Assembly (NCBI GenBank): GCA_011777135.1
Contig: JAABVY010000281.1
Location: 15,125-29,459 of the forward strand
Reading direction: 5' to 3'
Length of the DNA stretch: 14,335 nucleotides
Source: Candidatus Zixiibacteriota bacterium
GTDB lineage: Bacteria; Zixibacteria; MSB-5A5; JAABVY01
The notes under the pieces were generated by a model. It was not told the origin of the DNA, made no database searches, and saw nothing but the letters and a program-made list of their open reading frames with translations. Shown here piece by piece: positions 1 through 6,971 of the stretch (position 1 is its first letter; every line of letters begins with the position of its first letter). Both the position numbers and the translations under genes were made by a program.

Positions 1-641
1 ACCCCGGCCACCTTTTCGCGCGCAGGTTCCATTAGGGGGGAGTGAAATGCCCCGCCCACCTGTAGTGGAATGGCTTTCCTGGCGTCAAAATCTTTTGCGA
101 TTTCGATCGCTTTCTCTACCGCCTTGCGGTCGCCGGAGACAGCAACCTGTCCGGGTGAATTGAAATTGGCAGGCTGAATTATGCCAGCTTTTGAGGCCTC
201 CCGGATCAAATTTTCCAGATTTTCTCCTTCACATCCGATCAATGCCGCCATGGTTCCTTCCGCAGCCTCGCAGGCGGCTTGCATGGCACGGCTTCTTTCC
301 CTGACTGCCAGAATGGCATCCTCGAATGAAAGAGCTCCCGCAAAAGCCAACGCAGAGTATTCCCCCAGGGAATGCCCGGCGGCAAACCCAACCTCTCCAT
401 AGTCCTCGCCCATATCAGTCAGCACCGCCAGCGAATGCACCAGAATAGCAGGCTGAGTATAGGCGGTTTGAGTAAGTTTCTCGATCGGCCCATTAAAAGA
501 GACGTCTGCCAGATCGTAGCCGAGAATCTCCGCGGCCTTTTCATAAAGATTCCTCACATCCGGTGAGGAATCGTATAAGTCCTTCGCCATGCCCACATAT
601 TGTGAAGCCTGGCCTGGAAAAATGAATGCAGTTTTTGCCAT
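1..641 (-). CDS. fabD: malonyl-CoA:ACP transacylase FabD (partial, C-terminus beyond left edge)
   Basis: FabD transfers the malonyl group from CoA to acyl carrier protein, supplying the extender unit for cytoplasmic type II fatty-acid synthesis. The 213 residues present open with MAKTAFIFPGQASQ, the usual FabD N-terminus. They carry the nucleophile elbow GHSLGEYSA with Ser91, the arginine of the RSRAMQ segment (Arg116) that binds the malonyl carboxylate, and the catalytic histidine in GAFHSPLM (His200). Only about the last 100 residues of a normal ~310-residue FabD are missing, cut by the window edge; no stop interrupts the frame. The ATG at 641 is chosen because it gives the standard family N-terminus. 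The gene follows fabH on the same strand after a 155-166 nt gap that holds its own candidate promoter, so it can be transcribed apart from plsX-fabH. The ribosome-binding site is weak (AAAG). Confidence 0.96.
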   Translation of the reverse strand, partial: MAKTAFIFPGQASQYVGMAKDLYDSSPDVRNLYEKAAEILGYDLADVSFNGPIEKLTQTAYTQPAILVHSLAVLTDMGEDYGEVGFAAGHSLGEYSALAFAGALSFEDAILAVRERSRAMQAACEAAEGTMAALIGCEGENLENLIREASKAGIIQPANFNSPGQVAVSGDRKAVEKAIEIAKDFDARKAIPLQVGGAFHSPLMEPAREKVAG

Positions 642-663
642 AGTTCTTTAAAAATTTGGGGTT

Positions 664-691
664 ATTTAACAATTTCAGAACAGTTTGTCAA
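664..691 (-). promoter_or_regulatory. candidate sigma70-type promoter of fabD
   Basis: On the minus strand a perfect -35 box TTGACA (686-691) is followed after 16 nt by TTAAAT (664-669), a 4/6 match to the -10 consensus. Transcription would start near 657, giving a leader of about 15 nt before the fabD ATG at 641. The fit is by eye only; the -10 box is the weak part. Confidence 0.5.
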
Positions 692-702
692 TTCAAAACT
701 GT
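680..702. promoter_or_regulatory. inverted repeat over the fabD -35 box (candidate operator)
   Basis: Seven-base arms ACAGTTT (680-686) and AAACTGT (696-702) are perfect inverted repeats separated by 9 nt. A second, offset dyad TTTG (684-687)/CAAA (694-697) sits inside. The -35 hexamer of the fabD promoter (686-691) lies in the centre, so a dimeric regulator bound here would block RNA polymerase. The position and AT-rich TTTG-CAAA style resemble operators of fatty-acid regulators (FabT/FapR/FadR classes), but I cannot assign a regulator. A chance dyad in AT-rich DNA is possible. Confidence 0.4.
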
Positions 703-807
703 GATAGAAACAAAGTCACGATCTATAACATGACATCCGGGTTTATATATCGTGCGTATAGTATATTTAAAAGGTCTATGCAAGCTGAATTTATTTTCAA
801 TCGTCAA

Positions 808-1797
808 TCACCATCTAACCAGCGATGCACCCCAGGTTAATCCTCCTCCAAATGCAACCATTAAAATGTAATCACCTTTTTTGAGCATTCCCCTTCGATT
901 AGCTTCATCAAGCGCAATAGGAACCGAGGCAGCGGAGGTATTACCATATTTTTCTATATTGAGATATACCTTTTCATCCTGAATCTTAAGCCGTTTGGCA
1001 ACACCTTCAATTATTCTTATATTAGCTTGATGGGGTATCAGCCAGGAGATCTCATCCGTGCCTATCCCAGCCTGATCAAGTGTCTTCTGAGCCGCATCAC
1101 ACATTGCACGGACTGCCAGTTTATATATTTCATTGCCCGACATCATAATATATCTACCGCGCGCATCGACATTCTGTTGAGTAATAGGATCTTTCGATCC
1201 TCCGATTGGAATCCAGAGGAGTTCGGTTTTGCTGCCATCAGCCTTGAGATATGAGGAAAGCACTCCCGACCCTCCTTCAACTCCATTCTCATCAGCTTCG
1301 ACCACAACCGCCCCGGCGCCATCTCCAAAAAGAACGCAGGTTGAGCGGTCGGTGTAATCGGTAATTCTGGAAAGAACCTCAGAGCCTATCACCAAAACCC
1401 GTTTGACATTGCCATTTAATATGAAGCCCCGAGCAATTGATAAACCATGCAGAAATCCGGCGCATGCCGCTGCAACATCAAAGGCAGCAGAATTGAAAGC
1501 TCCGAGCTTCTCCTGTACGACGGCTGCGGTGGAAGGCAGAAAGTAATCGGGGGTAACAGTCCCGACTATTATCATGTCCAGATCCTCGGGGGAGATATTG
1601 GCCATTTCCAGCGCTCTTTGAGCGGCCTTATAACATAAATCAGAATTTGTTTCGCCGTTGGAAACGACCCTTCTTTCTTTTATTCCTGTGCGGGAGACAA
1701 TCCATTCGTCTGAAGTCTCCACCATTTTCTCAAAATCGGCGTTTGTGAGGACTTTCTCAGGTGCATATCCTCCTGTACCCCTGATAACAGCATTCAT
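808..1797 (-). CDS. fabH: beta-ketoacyl-ACP synthase III (FabH)
   Basis: FabH condenses acetyl-CoA (or another short acyl-CoA) with malonyl-ACP, the first elongation step of fatty-acid synthesis. The thiolase-fold protein has the full Cys-His-Asn triad: Cys112 in AAACAGF, His256 in IPHQAN and Asn286 in YGNTSAAS. It also has the early TSDEWIVSRTGIKERR segment and the C-terminal FGGGLTWGA motif. I chose the ATG at 1797 (329 residues) because it puts the catalytic cysteine at 112, as in E. coli FabH, and begins MNAVIRGTG as family members do. An in-frame GTG at 1809 would add MSLL and overlap the plsX stop as GTGA; neither start has a strong Shine-Dalgarno sequence. The gene lies directly after plsX, so co-transcription is likely. 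No clear terminator follows it before fabD. Confidence 0.97.
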   Translation of the reverse strand: MNAVIRGTGGYAPEKVLTNADFEKMVETSDEWIVSRTGIKERRVVSNGETNSDLCYKAAQRALEMANISPEDLDMIIVGTVTPDYFLPSTAAVVQEKLGAFNSAAFDVAAACAGFLHGLSIARGFILNGNVKRVLVIGSEVLSRITDYTDRSTCVLFGDGAGAVVVEADENGVEGGSGVLSSYLKADGSKTELLWIPIGGSKDPITQQNVDARGRYIMMSGNEIYKLAVRAMCDAAQKTLDQAGIGTDEISWLIPHQANIRIIEGVAKRLKIQDEKVYLNIEKYGNTSAASVPIALDEANRRGMLKKGDYILMVAFGGGLTWGASLVRW

Positions 1798-1805
1798 AAG
1801 AAGAC

Positions 1806-2843
1806 TCACGATTTTACTTTTTCTGAAATATTGTGTCCGGCAAGCTTCCCGCTGATATGCTCATTTACATTTTCATTTACCATTCTTACCGCGACCCTGA
1901 TAGCATTCCTTATGGCCAGGTCATTGGAGGAACCGTGAGATATGATAACCACACCGTTGACTCCCAGAAGCGGCGCTCCCCCGTATTTGGCTGGATCAAA
2001 AGTGTTCTTCAGACGCTTGAGAAATGGCGCCAGAAGAAATGCTCCAGCCCTTGAGAACAGGTTTGAGGAAACCTGTTTTTTCATTTTGGTGAACAGATAA
2101 GTCTTGATAGATTCACCAAATTTCAGGATGATATTCCCTGCAAAGCCATCGGTAACTACCACATCGCATTTACCGGTAAGTATATCATTCCCTTCTATAT
2201 TGCCAATAAAATTAAGCGAAGATTTCTCCAGCAGCTTGTAGGCCTGCAAGGTCGATTCGTTCCCTTTAACTCTTTCCTCACCTATCGACAGAAGCCCCAC
2301 GGTTGGTCTGTTCAGCCGATTGATATATGAAGCGTAAATCGACCCCATGACCGCAAACTGGTACAGATTTTGAGGGGGTGAATCGACATTAGCACCGACA
2401 TCCAGAACCACGACGCTTTTATCCTTTAGCGTTGGAAAGGAGCTCGTGATCGCCGGTCGGCTGACGCCCTCCAGCCGTCCCAGACTGCGGATCCCCGCAG
2501 CCATGCAAACGCCTGTGTTTCCGGCAGAGACGACCGAGTCCACCTCGCCCATTTTGTGCATCTTTAATGCCACCACAAGCGAGGAATCGCGCTTTTTCAA
2601 ACCGCGCGAAATCGGCTCGTCCATGCCGACGACTTCACTCGCATGCACAAACTCTATCGGATAACCGTCAGTCTTTTTAAAGGAATTCCAGATATCGGAC
2701 AGCAAATCCCTCTTGCCGACAATAAATAGTCTTACTCCGTTTCCAACATGATCCCGGAGATAGTTGTAGGCGCCCTGCAAAACAACCTCAGGACCATTGT
2801 CGCCACCCATCGCATCTAAAGCAATTCTGACAGTTGTTTTCAA
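1806..2843 (-). CDS. plsX: phosphate acyltransferase PlsX
   Basis: PlsX converts acyl-ACP and phosphate into acyl-phosphate, the donor used by PlsY for the first acylation of glycerol-3-phosphate; it is a peripheral protein at the inner face of the membrane. The 345-residue length is normal. The N-terminal signature LDAMGGDNGP (residues 9-18) and glycine-rich segments such as VSAGNTG, VLDVGANVD and VVTDGFAGN are diagnostic. The start is TTG: an in-frame TAG lies two codons upstream (2847-2849), and the first in-frame ATG falls inside the DAMGGD signature, so no ATG start is possible. A Shine-Dalgarno-like AGGTAG overlaps the rpmF stop and sits just before the TTG. The gap from rpmF is 7 nt and the next gene is fabH, so this is a tight operon. 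The weak start codon may hold PlsX at a low level. Confidence 0.97.
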   Translation of the reverse strand: MKTTVRIALDAMGGDNGPEVVLQGAYNYLRDHVGNGVRLFIVGKRDLLSDIWNSFKKTDGYPIEFVHASEVVGMDEPISRGLKKRDSSLVVALKMHKMGEVDSVVSAGNTGVCMAAGIRSLGRLEGVSRPAITSSFPTLKDKSVVVLDVGANVDSPPQNLYQFAVMGSIYASYINRLNRPTVGLLSIGEERVKGNESTLQAYKLLEKSSLNFIGNIEGNDILTGKCDVVVTDGFAGNIILKFGESIKTYLFTKMKKQVSSNLFSRAGAFLLAPFLKRLKNTFDPAKYGGAPLLGVNGVVIISHGSSNDLAIRNAIRVAVRMVNENVNEHISGKLAGHNISEKVKS

Positions 2844-2850
2844 TTTCTAC

Positions 2851-3033
2851 CTATTCTGATGATGGGTTATAAATCTCTCTTCCCTTGTAATACCCGCAAT
2901 GGGGACACACATGATGGGGCAGCTTAAGCTCACCGCAATTGTCACACTCACCCAGAGTCGGCGCTGAGAGTTTCCAGTGCGTGCGTCTCTTTCTCCCTCT
3001 GGCCTTGGAATGGCGTCGTTTTGGAAGTGGCAT
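2851..3033 (-). CDS. rpmF: 50S ribosomal protein L32
   Basis: This 60-residue basic protein belongs to the large ribosomal subunit. It starts MPLPKRRHSKARGRKRRTHW, the typical L32 N-terminal extension. It keeps all four zinc-ribbon cysteines, Cys30-x2-Cys33 and Cys43-x2-Cys46 (CDNCG, CPHCG), so it is the zinc-binding form. The Shine-Dalgarno AGGAG lies in the last codons of the upstream yceD gene, 7 nt before the ATG, and the two genes are only 3 nt apart, which suggests translational coupling. The yceD-rpmF-plsX order is conserved across many bacterial phyla. Confidence 0.97.
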   Translation of the reverse strand: MPLPKRRHSKARGRKRRTHWKLSAPTLGECDNCGELKLPHHVCPHCGYYKGREIYNPSSE

Positions 3034-3036
3034 ACT

Positions 3037-3564
3037 TTAACTCCTGTCTAACAGATCCTTGAGTGGCAGCCAGCGCTCATCGATCTTTTCTTCCGAACAA
3101 ATACATTCTTCAATATTTAAATTCTTCCCGCAATCGGGACATATTCCACGGCATTCTTCCCGGCATAGAGGCTTCATCTCCAGAGCAACTATCAGCTGCT
3201 CACGAATATGCTCGGAGAAATCAAATTCCTGTGTACCCTCGGGAATAAAATAGAAGTCCTCCAAGGTCTCCTCTTCCAGATCCTGAAGCTCGTTTTCGAG
3301 CACCATTGTCAGGACAAAGACCAGCTCAGACTTTAATTTTCTTTCGAATTCCTCGGCACACCGAGAGCAGGTTATTTTTACCGGGGCGCTGAATTCCCCC
3401 CTGAAAATAACCTGATCATTGGATTTTGTAACATCTCCAAAAGCACACACATCACCGACAACCTCAATTCCCTCGTAATCGAGAGCGAGCTCCTCCGGGG
3501 TGCTTACAAATTCCTGCCGGGAAACATCCTCGGGCAGATCCTTTATGTTCAGGACAAATGCCAT
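3037..3564 (-). CDS. yceD: DUF177/YceD family protein
   Basis: DUF177 (YceD) proteins are almost always encoded just upstream of rpmF. Work on plant and bacterial relatives links the family to 23S rRNA accumulation or processing, but the mechanism is not settled. This 175-residue copy has the family layout: a CSRC pair (Cys66, Cys69) in the middle, an acidic segment (ENELQDLEEETLEDFYFIPEG), and a C-terminal cysteine-rich block PLCREECRGICPDCGKNLN (Cys134, 138, 142, 145) followed by Cys154 and Cys156, likely metal ligands. It ends in the usual RWLPLKDL. The ATG at 3564 is the only sensible start. A strong promoter lies so close (-10 ends 9 nt upstream) that the mRNA may be nearly leaderless. 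It is the first gene of the operon yceD-rpmF-plsX-fabH. Confidence 0.93.
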   Translation of the reverse strand: MAFVLNIKDLPEDVSRQEFVSTPEELALDYEGIEVVGDVCAFGDVTKSNDQVIFRGEFSAPVKITCSRCAEEFERKLKSELVFVLTMVLENELQDLEEETLEDFYFIPEGTQEFDFSEHIREQLIVALEMKPLCREECRGICPDCGKNLNIEECICSEEKIDERWLPLKDLLDRS

Positions 3565-3573
3565 AAACTTACT

Positions 3574-3601
3574 ATTTTATAATTTTAGCGGTATTAGTCA
3601 A
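3574..3601 (-). promoter_or_regulatory. candidate promoter of the yceD-rpmF-plsX-fabH operon
   Basis: On the minus strand TTGACT (3596-3601, 5/6) and TAAAAT (3574-3579, 5/6) are separated by 16 nt. Only 9 nt separate the -10 box from the yceD ATG at 3564, so the predicted transcript begins within a few nucleotides of the start codon. Farther upstream there is also a perfect TTGACA at 3719-3724, but without a good -10 partner. Confidence 0.55.
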
Positions 3602-3855
3602 GATAATTGTGAAACAGAGGCTGCCATAAAACCCGCTTATCAATATCTGCTCACATTTTTTTTAGGTCATTCACCAGCTGTACAAAAAATTTTGAGCATT
3701 TATTTACATAGATTAACCTGTCAACCCTCAAAAGGTTCCAAATTGTCTTCAATCATACGAAATTAAACCCGATTCATTTGCTTTAAAGCTTTCGCAGATA
3801 CGATTTCAGGAACATATTTCGGGCAGGTATTGTATATATTTTGACGGAATTTTAA
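3602..3855. other. intergenic region between divergent yceD and htpX promoters
   Basis: This AT-rich stretch separates the two divergent operons. I see no open reading frame with family features, no tRNA or other recognisable RNA, and no strong hairpin. Small elements present are a lone TTGACA on the minus strand (3719-3724), an AAAGCTTT palindrome near 3785 and a weak 5-bp inverted repeat around 3715-3737. It may hold regulator sites for the divergent promoters, but none can be named. Confidence 0.5.
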
Positions 3856-3883
3856 TTGACATAAAAGTGCAGATTTCTATCAT
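3856..3883 (+). promoter_or_regulatory. candidate promoter of htpX
   Basis: A perfect -35 TTGACA (3856-3861) is followed after 16 nt by TATCAT (3878-3883, 5/6); CATAAT at 3881-3886 is an alternative -10 with a 19-nt spacer. Either would start transcription at about 3890-3893, on top of the Shine-Dalgarno GGAGGT (3890-3895). This leaves an extremely short leader before the ATG at 3902. A more distal promoter for htpX cannot be excluded. Confidence 0.5.
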
Positions 3884-3901
3884 AATTACGGAGGTAATAG
3901 A

Positions 3902-4753
3902 ATGAATCGCATAAAAACAGTTCTCTTTTTGACTATCCTGACGGTTCTGTTTATTGTGATCGGAGGGGCTCTGGGAGGACGCACCGGTATGTATATCGCA
4001 CTGGTATTTGCGGGTATAATGAATTTTGCCTCCTATTGGTTTTCCGATAAAATTGTCTTGAAGATGTATCGGGCGCAGCCTCTGGATCCAAATTCCAATC
4101 ATAGGCTGGTGCGGGTTGTGCGTAATCTGGCCGGGCGGGCCGGGCTGCCCATGCCAAAGGTCTATATTATACCGAAGAATTCTCCCAATGCTTTTGCGAC
4201 CGGCAGAAATCCGAAACATGCGGCGGTTGCGGCAACGCAGGGGATTTTGCAAATACTAGATGATGATGAGCTCGAGGGCGTTATGGCGCATGAGCTTTCA
4301 CATGTCAAACATTACGACATTTTGATCGGCTCGATCGCCGCCACGATTGCAGGGGCAATATCGATTCTGGCCACCATGGCGCGCTGGGCGGCAATTTTTG
4401 GAGGTTACGGCGGAGGGGACAATCGCAATAGCGGAGGAATCTTCGGCCTGCTGGCGATGACAATCGTGGCGCCAATTGCGGCTCTCTTAATCCAGACCGC
4501 AATCTCGAGATCACGCGAGTTCCTGGCCGACAAGGGCGGTGCAGAAATGAGCAAAAAGCCACAGGCCCTGGCTTCTGCGCTGGAGAAGCTCCATAATGCT
4601 TCCAGAAAAGTGCCGATGCATGCCAATCCGGCCACAGCTCATATGTTTATTGTCAATCCGCTGCGGGGCGGTGACTTGATGTCGCTCTTCTCTACCCATC
4701 CGCCAGTAGAAAAGAGGATTGCCAGACTGAGAGATATGTCTTATGGATACTGA
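3902..4753 (+). CDS. htpX: HtpX-type membrane zinc metalloprotease (M48B)
   Basis: HtpX is an inner-membrane protease of the M48 family that cleaves damaged or misassembled membrane proteins and acts beside FtsH in envelope quality control. The 283-residue protein has two N-terminal membrane segments (about 7-25 and 29-47), then the zinc site HELSH (His130, Glu131, His134). Two further hydrophobic segments follow (about 141-162 and 179-200), then the third-ligand motif SREFLADKGGAE with Glu206. The C-terminal FSTHPPVEKRIARL is the standard M48 tail. The ATG at 3902 has an excellent Shine-Dalgarno GGAGGT 6-7 nt upstream. It begins a plus-strand unit with the CorC-like gene 47 nt downstream and is divergent from yceD. 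All catalytic residues are present, so it should be active. Confidence 0.97.
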   Translation: MNRIKTVLFLTILTVLFIVIGGALGGRTGMYIALVFAGIMNFASYWFSDKIVLKMYRAQPLDPNSNHRLVRVVRNLAGRAGLPMPKVYIIPKNSPNAFATGRNPKHAAVAATQGILQILDDDELEGVMAHELSHVKHYDILIGSIAATIAGAISILATMARWAAIFGGYGGGDNRNSGGIFGLLAMTIVAPIAALLIQTAISRSREFLADKGGAEMSKKPQALASALEKLHNASRKVPMHANPATAHMFIVNPLRGGDLMSLFSTHPPVEKRIARLRDMSYGY

Positions 4754-4808
4754 TTCGGACCAACCTCGATTGTCGGCATCGGAAAGGCTGGTGCTGACTC
4801 GTGGCTAA
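4743..4808 (+). other. 21-codon bridging reading frame between htpX and the CorC-like gene
   Basis: An ATG inside the last codons of htpX opens a 21-codon frame that spans the htpX stop (4751-4753) and ends in TAA at 4806-4808, overlapping the GTG start (4801) of the next gene. Its peptide resembles nothing I know. Its possible role is translational coupling, since the downstream gene has no well-placed Shine-Dalgarno. It may equally be fortuitous. Confidence 0.2.
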
Positions 4809-6120
4809 TTGGCCATTAGAACTGGCTGTAATATTTCTTATTCTAATTCTGGGCGGATTGATATCCGCCCTCAAATATTCCCTTACATTCGTCCGCAAAT
4901 CAGAACTTGAAGCTCGCATGAGAGAGTCCAATGGCAAGGCGGCCTATATTCTGAAGCTGATCGATTCCTCCCGAGAAAACAATGCATACTTCCAGGTAGT
5001 GTTGACCGTAATCATTATTACCGCGGTATCGCTCAGCCTGGTATTCCTTTGCGAAGATCTCTCTTATTTGATCGAACAGAATCAAAATATAATGGAAGGC
5101 GAATATTGCACGGCTGCCTCGGTGACCATCATAATCCTGCTGACCTCCTTCTTCAGCATGTTGATATTGGAATCGATCCCCCGAAGAATTGCACAATACA
5201 GGGCGCTCAAAATCGCCGTTACTTCAGCAGGGACCATTCGATTTTTTTCCATACTGGCTTACATTCCCCGGACAATCCTGGATTTCTTCGCAAATCTTAT
5301 TCTCAGAATCCTGCGAATCAAACCTCCTCCTGTCACTAATGGCGCAACCGAGGAGATGATTATTGATATGATTGATGAGGGAACCCGCACCGGTGAGATT
5401 GACCTGACCGAACAGGAGCTGATAAAATCGGTCTTTCAATTTTCAGAGACGACAGCATCTCAATGCATGACTCCGCGAACAGAGGTCAGCGCTATTAATA
5501 TCGCCGATGAGGATGAAAAAATTCTGCACTTTATTCGTGAAGAGGGATATTCCAGATATCCGGTCTTCAGGGATGATCTGGATCATATCGAGGGCATCAT
5601 CTACACCCGCGACATAATCGACTTATTGCATGACCGCAAATTGATCATCATCCAGGATATAATCCACCCCGCTTATTTTGTGCCCGATTCCAAGAAAATC
5701 GCTGAACTTTTGAAGGATTTTCAAGCCAGCCAGGTACATATGGCCGTCGTATTGGACGAATTCGGAGGTACTGCGGGTATAATTACCATCGAAGATATCA
5801 TTGAAGAGCTGGTGGGTGAGATTCAGGATGAGTTTGATGTTGAGGAGGAGGAATTCCGGCTTTTGAGGGATGGTCTGGCAGAGGTTCATGCCAGCATGGA
5901 CGTGGATGATTTTAACGAGTTTTTTGGTGCCGAATTACCTGAGGATAAAGCGGATACAATCGGCGGGCTGATTTTTACCCATCTGGGCGAACTTCCCGAC
6001 CGCCGCCAGAAAGTAAGAATTAACGGGGTCGAATTCACCATTGCCACCCTCAAAGGCAACCGCATAGAAAAGGTCATCGCAAAGCGGATTGTAACTCCAG
6101 AAGGGCAACAAAATAATTGA
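4801..6120 (+). CDS. DUF21-CBS-CorC/HlyC family membrane protein
   Basis: This 439-residue protein belongs to the CNNM/CorC (hemolysin C-like, TlyC/GldE-related) family, whose members are linked to magnesium or cobalt transport and envelope homeostasis. The family's name hemolysin is historical. Order of parts: DUF21 membrane domain (about 5-175, hydrophobic segments near 7-26, 65-85, 105-125 and 145-170); a CBS pair (about 220-340) with MTPRTEVSAI at the first repeat and the family signature VLDEFGGTAGIITIEDIIEELVGEI split over 318-341; and a C-terminal CorC_HlyC transporter-associated domain (about 350-430) with ADTIGGL. The start is GTG at 4801: an in-frame TGA lies two codons upstream and no early ATG exists. 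The Shine-Dalgarno is poor (GGAAAGG too far upstream), so coupling to upstream translation is plausible. Probably co-transcribed with htpX. No terminator is visible before the convergent gene at 6171. Confidence 0.93.
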   Translation: MANWPLELAVIFLILILGGLISALKYSLTFVRKSELEARMRESNGKAAYILKLIDSSRENNAYFQVVLTVIIITAVSLSLVFLCEDLSYLIEQNQNIMEGEYCTAASVTIIILLTSFFSMLILESIPRRIAQYRALKIAVTSAGTIRFFSILAYIPRTILDFFANLILRILRIKPPPVTNGATEEMIIDMIDEGTRTGEIDLTEQELIKSVFQFSETTASQCMTPRTEVSAINIADEDEKILHFIREEGYSRYPVFRDDLDHIEGIIYTRDIIDLLHDRKLIIIQDIIHPAYFVPDSKKIAELLKDFQASQVHMAVVLDEFGGTAGIITIEDIIEELVGEIQDEFDVEEEEFRLLRDGLAEVHASMDVDDFNEFFGAELPEDKADTIGGLIFTHLGELPDRRQKVRINGVEFTIATLKGNRIEKVIAKRIVTPEGQQNN

Positions 6121-6170
6121 TTCTTCCGGAATTTAGACGCCCCGGCAGAGCAATCGAATCCCGTTCTGTC

Positions 6171-6914
6171 TCATTCCTCAAAGTGTCTGGTTTTGATTCG
6201 CTGGAGAAGCTTCTTGAATTCGGCGTATTCTTCCTCCGAGCGGGCCTGTTTCTCATCAAGCTGAAGAACATTCTCCCGCAGATGGCCCAGCTCCTCGTTT
6301 TTCATCTGAATTATATCTTCCGCCTTTTCAACATGCTCCCCATATATCTTGCATGAAACCAGGCTGATTCGCATCAGGAAACGCATCATATCGATCATAC
6401 AATGCGGGATCATGAGTTTCTGCATATCATTTACCGGTGAAAGAGCATTCAGGGCCTCATGCTCGGAAAGAAACTCATAATTGGCATGCGTGAACTTGCT
6501 CAGGTCGCCGTAAGTCTTCTGTCCGGGGTCAAAGCCCTGTTTTTTGAGAGTGCGCCTGATTATATTCGGCTTAATCTTCTTCTCTTTCTGCCATTTCTTG
6601 TAATGCTCATGGTCCATATATACATAGGTGTAGAGATTGCTGAGTTCAAAAAGTGAACGGAGCAGGACTATCGCCTGGGTGATGAAACCCTGGCGCAATA
6701 TGCAAAGAATACTATCAATATATTCCAGCGTGAGGCGCTGAACACGAATAGCGGTTTCGATTATAGGCTCTTTCTCGGGATGCTTTGAGAATCCGTTAAT
6801 AAAATAATAGCAGATACCCTTGCAATCATCGATGACCTTCAGGTAATCGCCATATTTGCCGTTAATTAACTGCGCGAATTTCTCGCTTGCTGCCCTCTGG
6901 TCACTCATAACCAT
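6171..6914 (-). CDS. uncharacterised helical protein, weakly DUF5677-like
   Basis: I cannot assign a function. The 247-residue protein is predicted all-helical, without signal peptide or membrane segment. A central segment AIVLLRSLFELSNLYTYVYM (81-100) and a later SKFTHANYEF (139-148) resemble the paired R-x3-E and S-x2-H patterns seen in DUF5677-type and other HEPN-like helical proteins; this is a weak resemblance judged by eye. The last ~50 residues (about 195-245) are charged and coiled-coil-like (MKNEELGHLRENVLQLDEKQ). The ATG at 6914 is used; an in-frame ATG at 6908 is an alternative, and neither has a Shine-Dalgarno. It lies 57 nt after the uncharacterised gene at 6972-7400 on the same strand and converges on the CorC-like gene. 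The long frame and coherent helical composition support it being real. Confidence 0.75.
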   Translation of the reverse strand: MVMSDQRAASEKFAQLINGKYGDYLKVIDDCKGICYYFINGFSKHPEKEPIIETAIRVQRLTLEYIDSILCILRQGFITQAIVLLRSLFELSNLYTYVYMDHEHYKKWQKEKKIKPNIIRRTLKKQGFDPGQKTYGDLSKFTHANYEFLSEHEALNALSPVNDMQKLMIPHCMIDMMRFLMRISLVSCKIYGEHVEKAEDIIQMKNEELGHLRENVLQLDEKQARSEEEYAEFKKLLQRIKTRHFEE

Positions 6915-6939
6915 AATATAATACGTTTTTCTGTGGAAA

Positions 6940-6953
6940 CAAATCTGGATTTG
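6940..6953. repeat. 14-bp near-perfect palindrome upstream of the 6171-6914 gene
   Basis: CAAATCTGGATTTG is palindromic at 12 of 14 positions and lies 25 nt upstream of the ATG at 6914, inside the short gap between the two uncharacterised genes. It could be an operator or a small RNA hairpin (5-bp stem, 4-nt loop). No U tract follows that would make it a terminator. Chance occurrence is possible. Confidence 0.25.
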
Positions 6954-6971
6954 ATTCGAAAGTGTCTCTGT

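Noticed and set aside
3715..3737. Weak inverted repeat AACCT/AGGTT in the yceD-htpX intergenic region
   Set aside because: Only 5 bp per arm with a 13-nt loop in AT-rich DNA; not distinguishable from chance.
3806..4252. 148-codon minus-strand open frame opposite the start of htpX
   Set aside because: It overlaps the htpX promoter, ribosome-binding site and coding start, and its translation shows no family features.
6121..6170. Possible terminator between the convergent CorC-like and 6171-6914 genes
   Set aside because: No GC-rich stem with a T tract is visible in the 50-nt gap on either strand.
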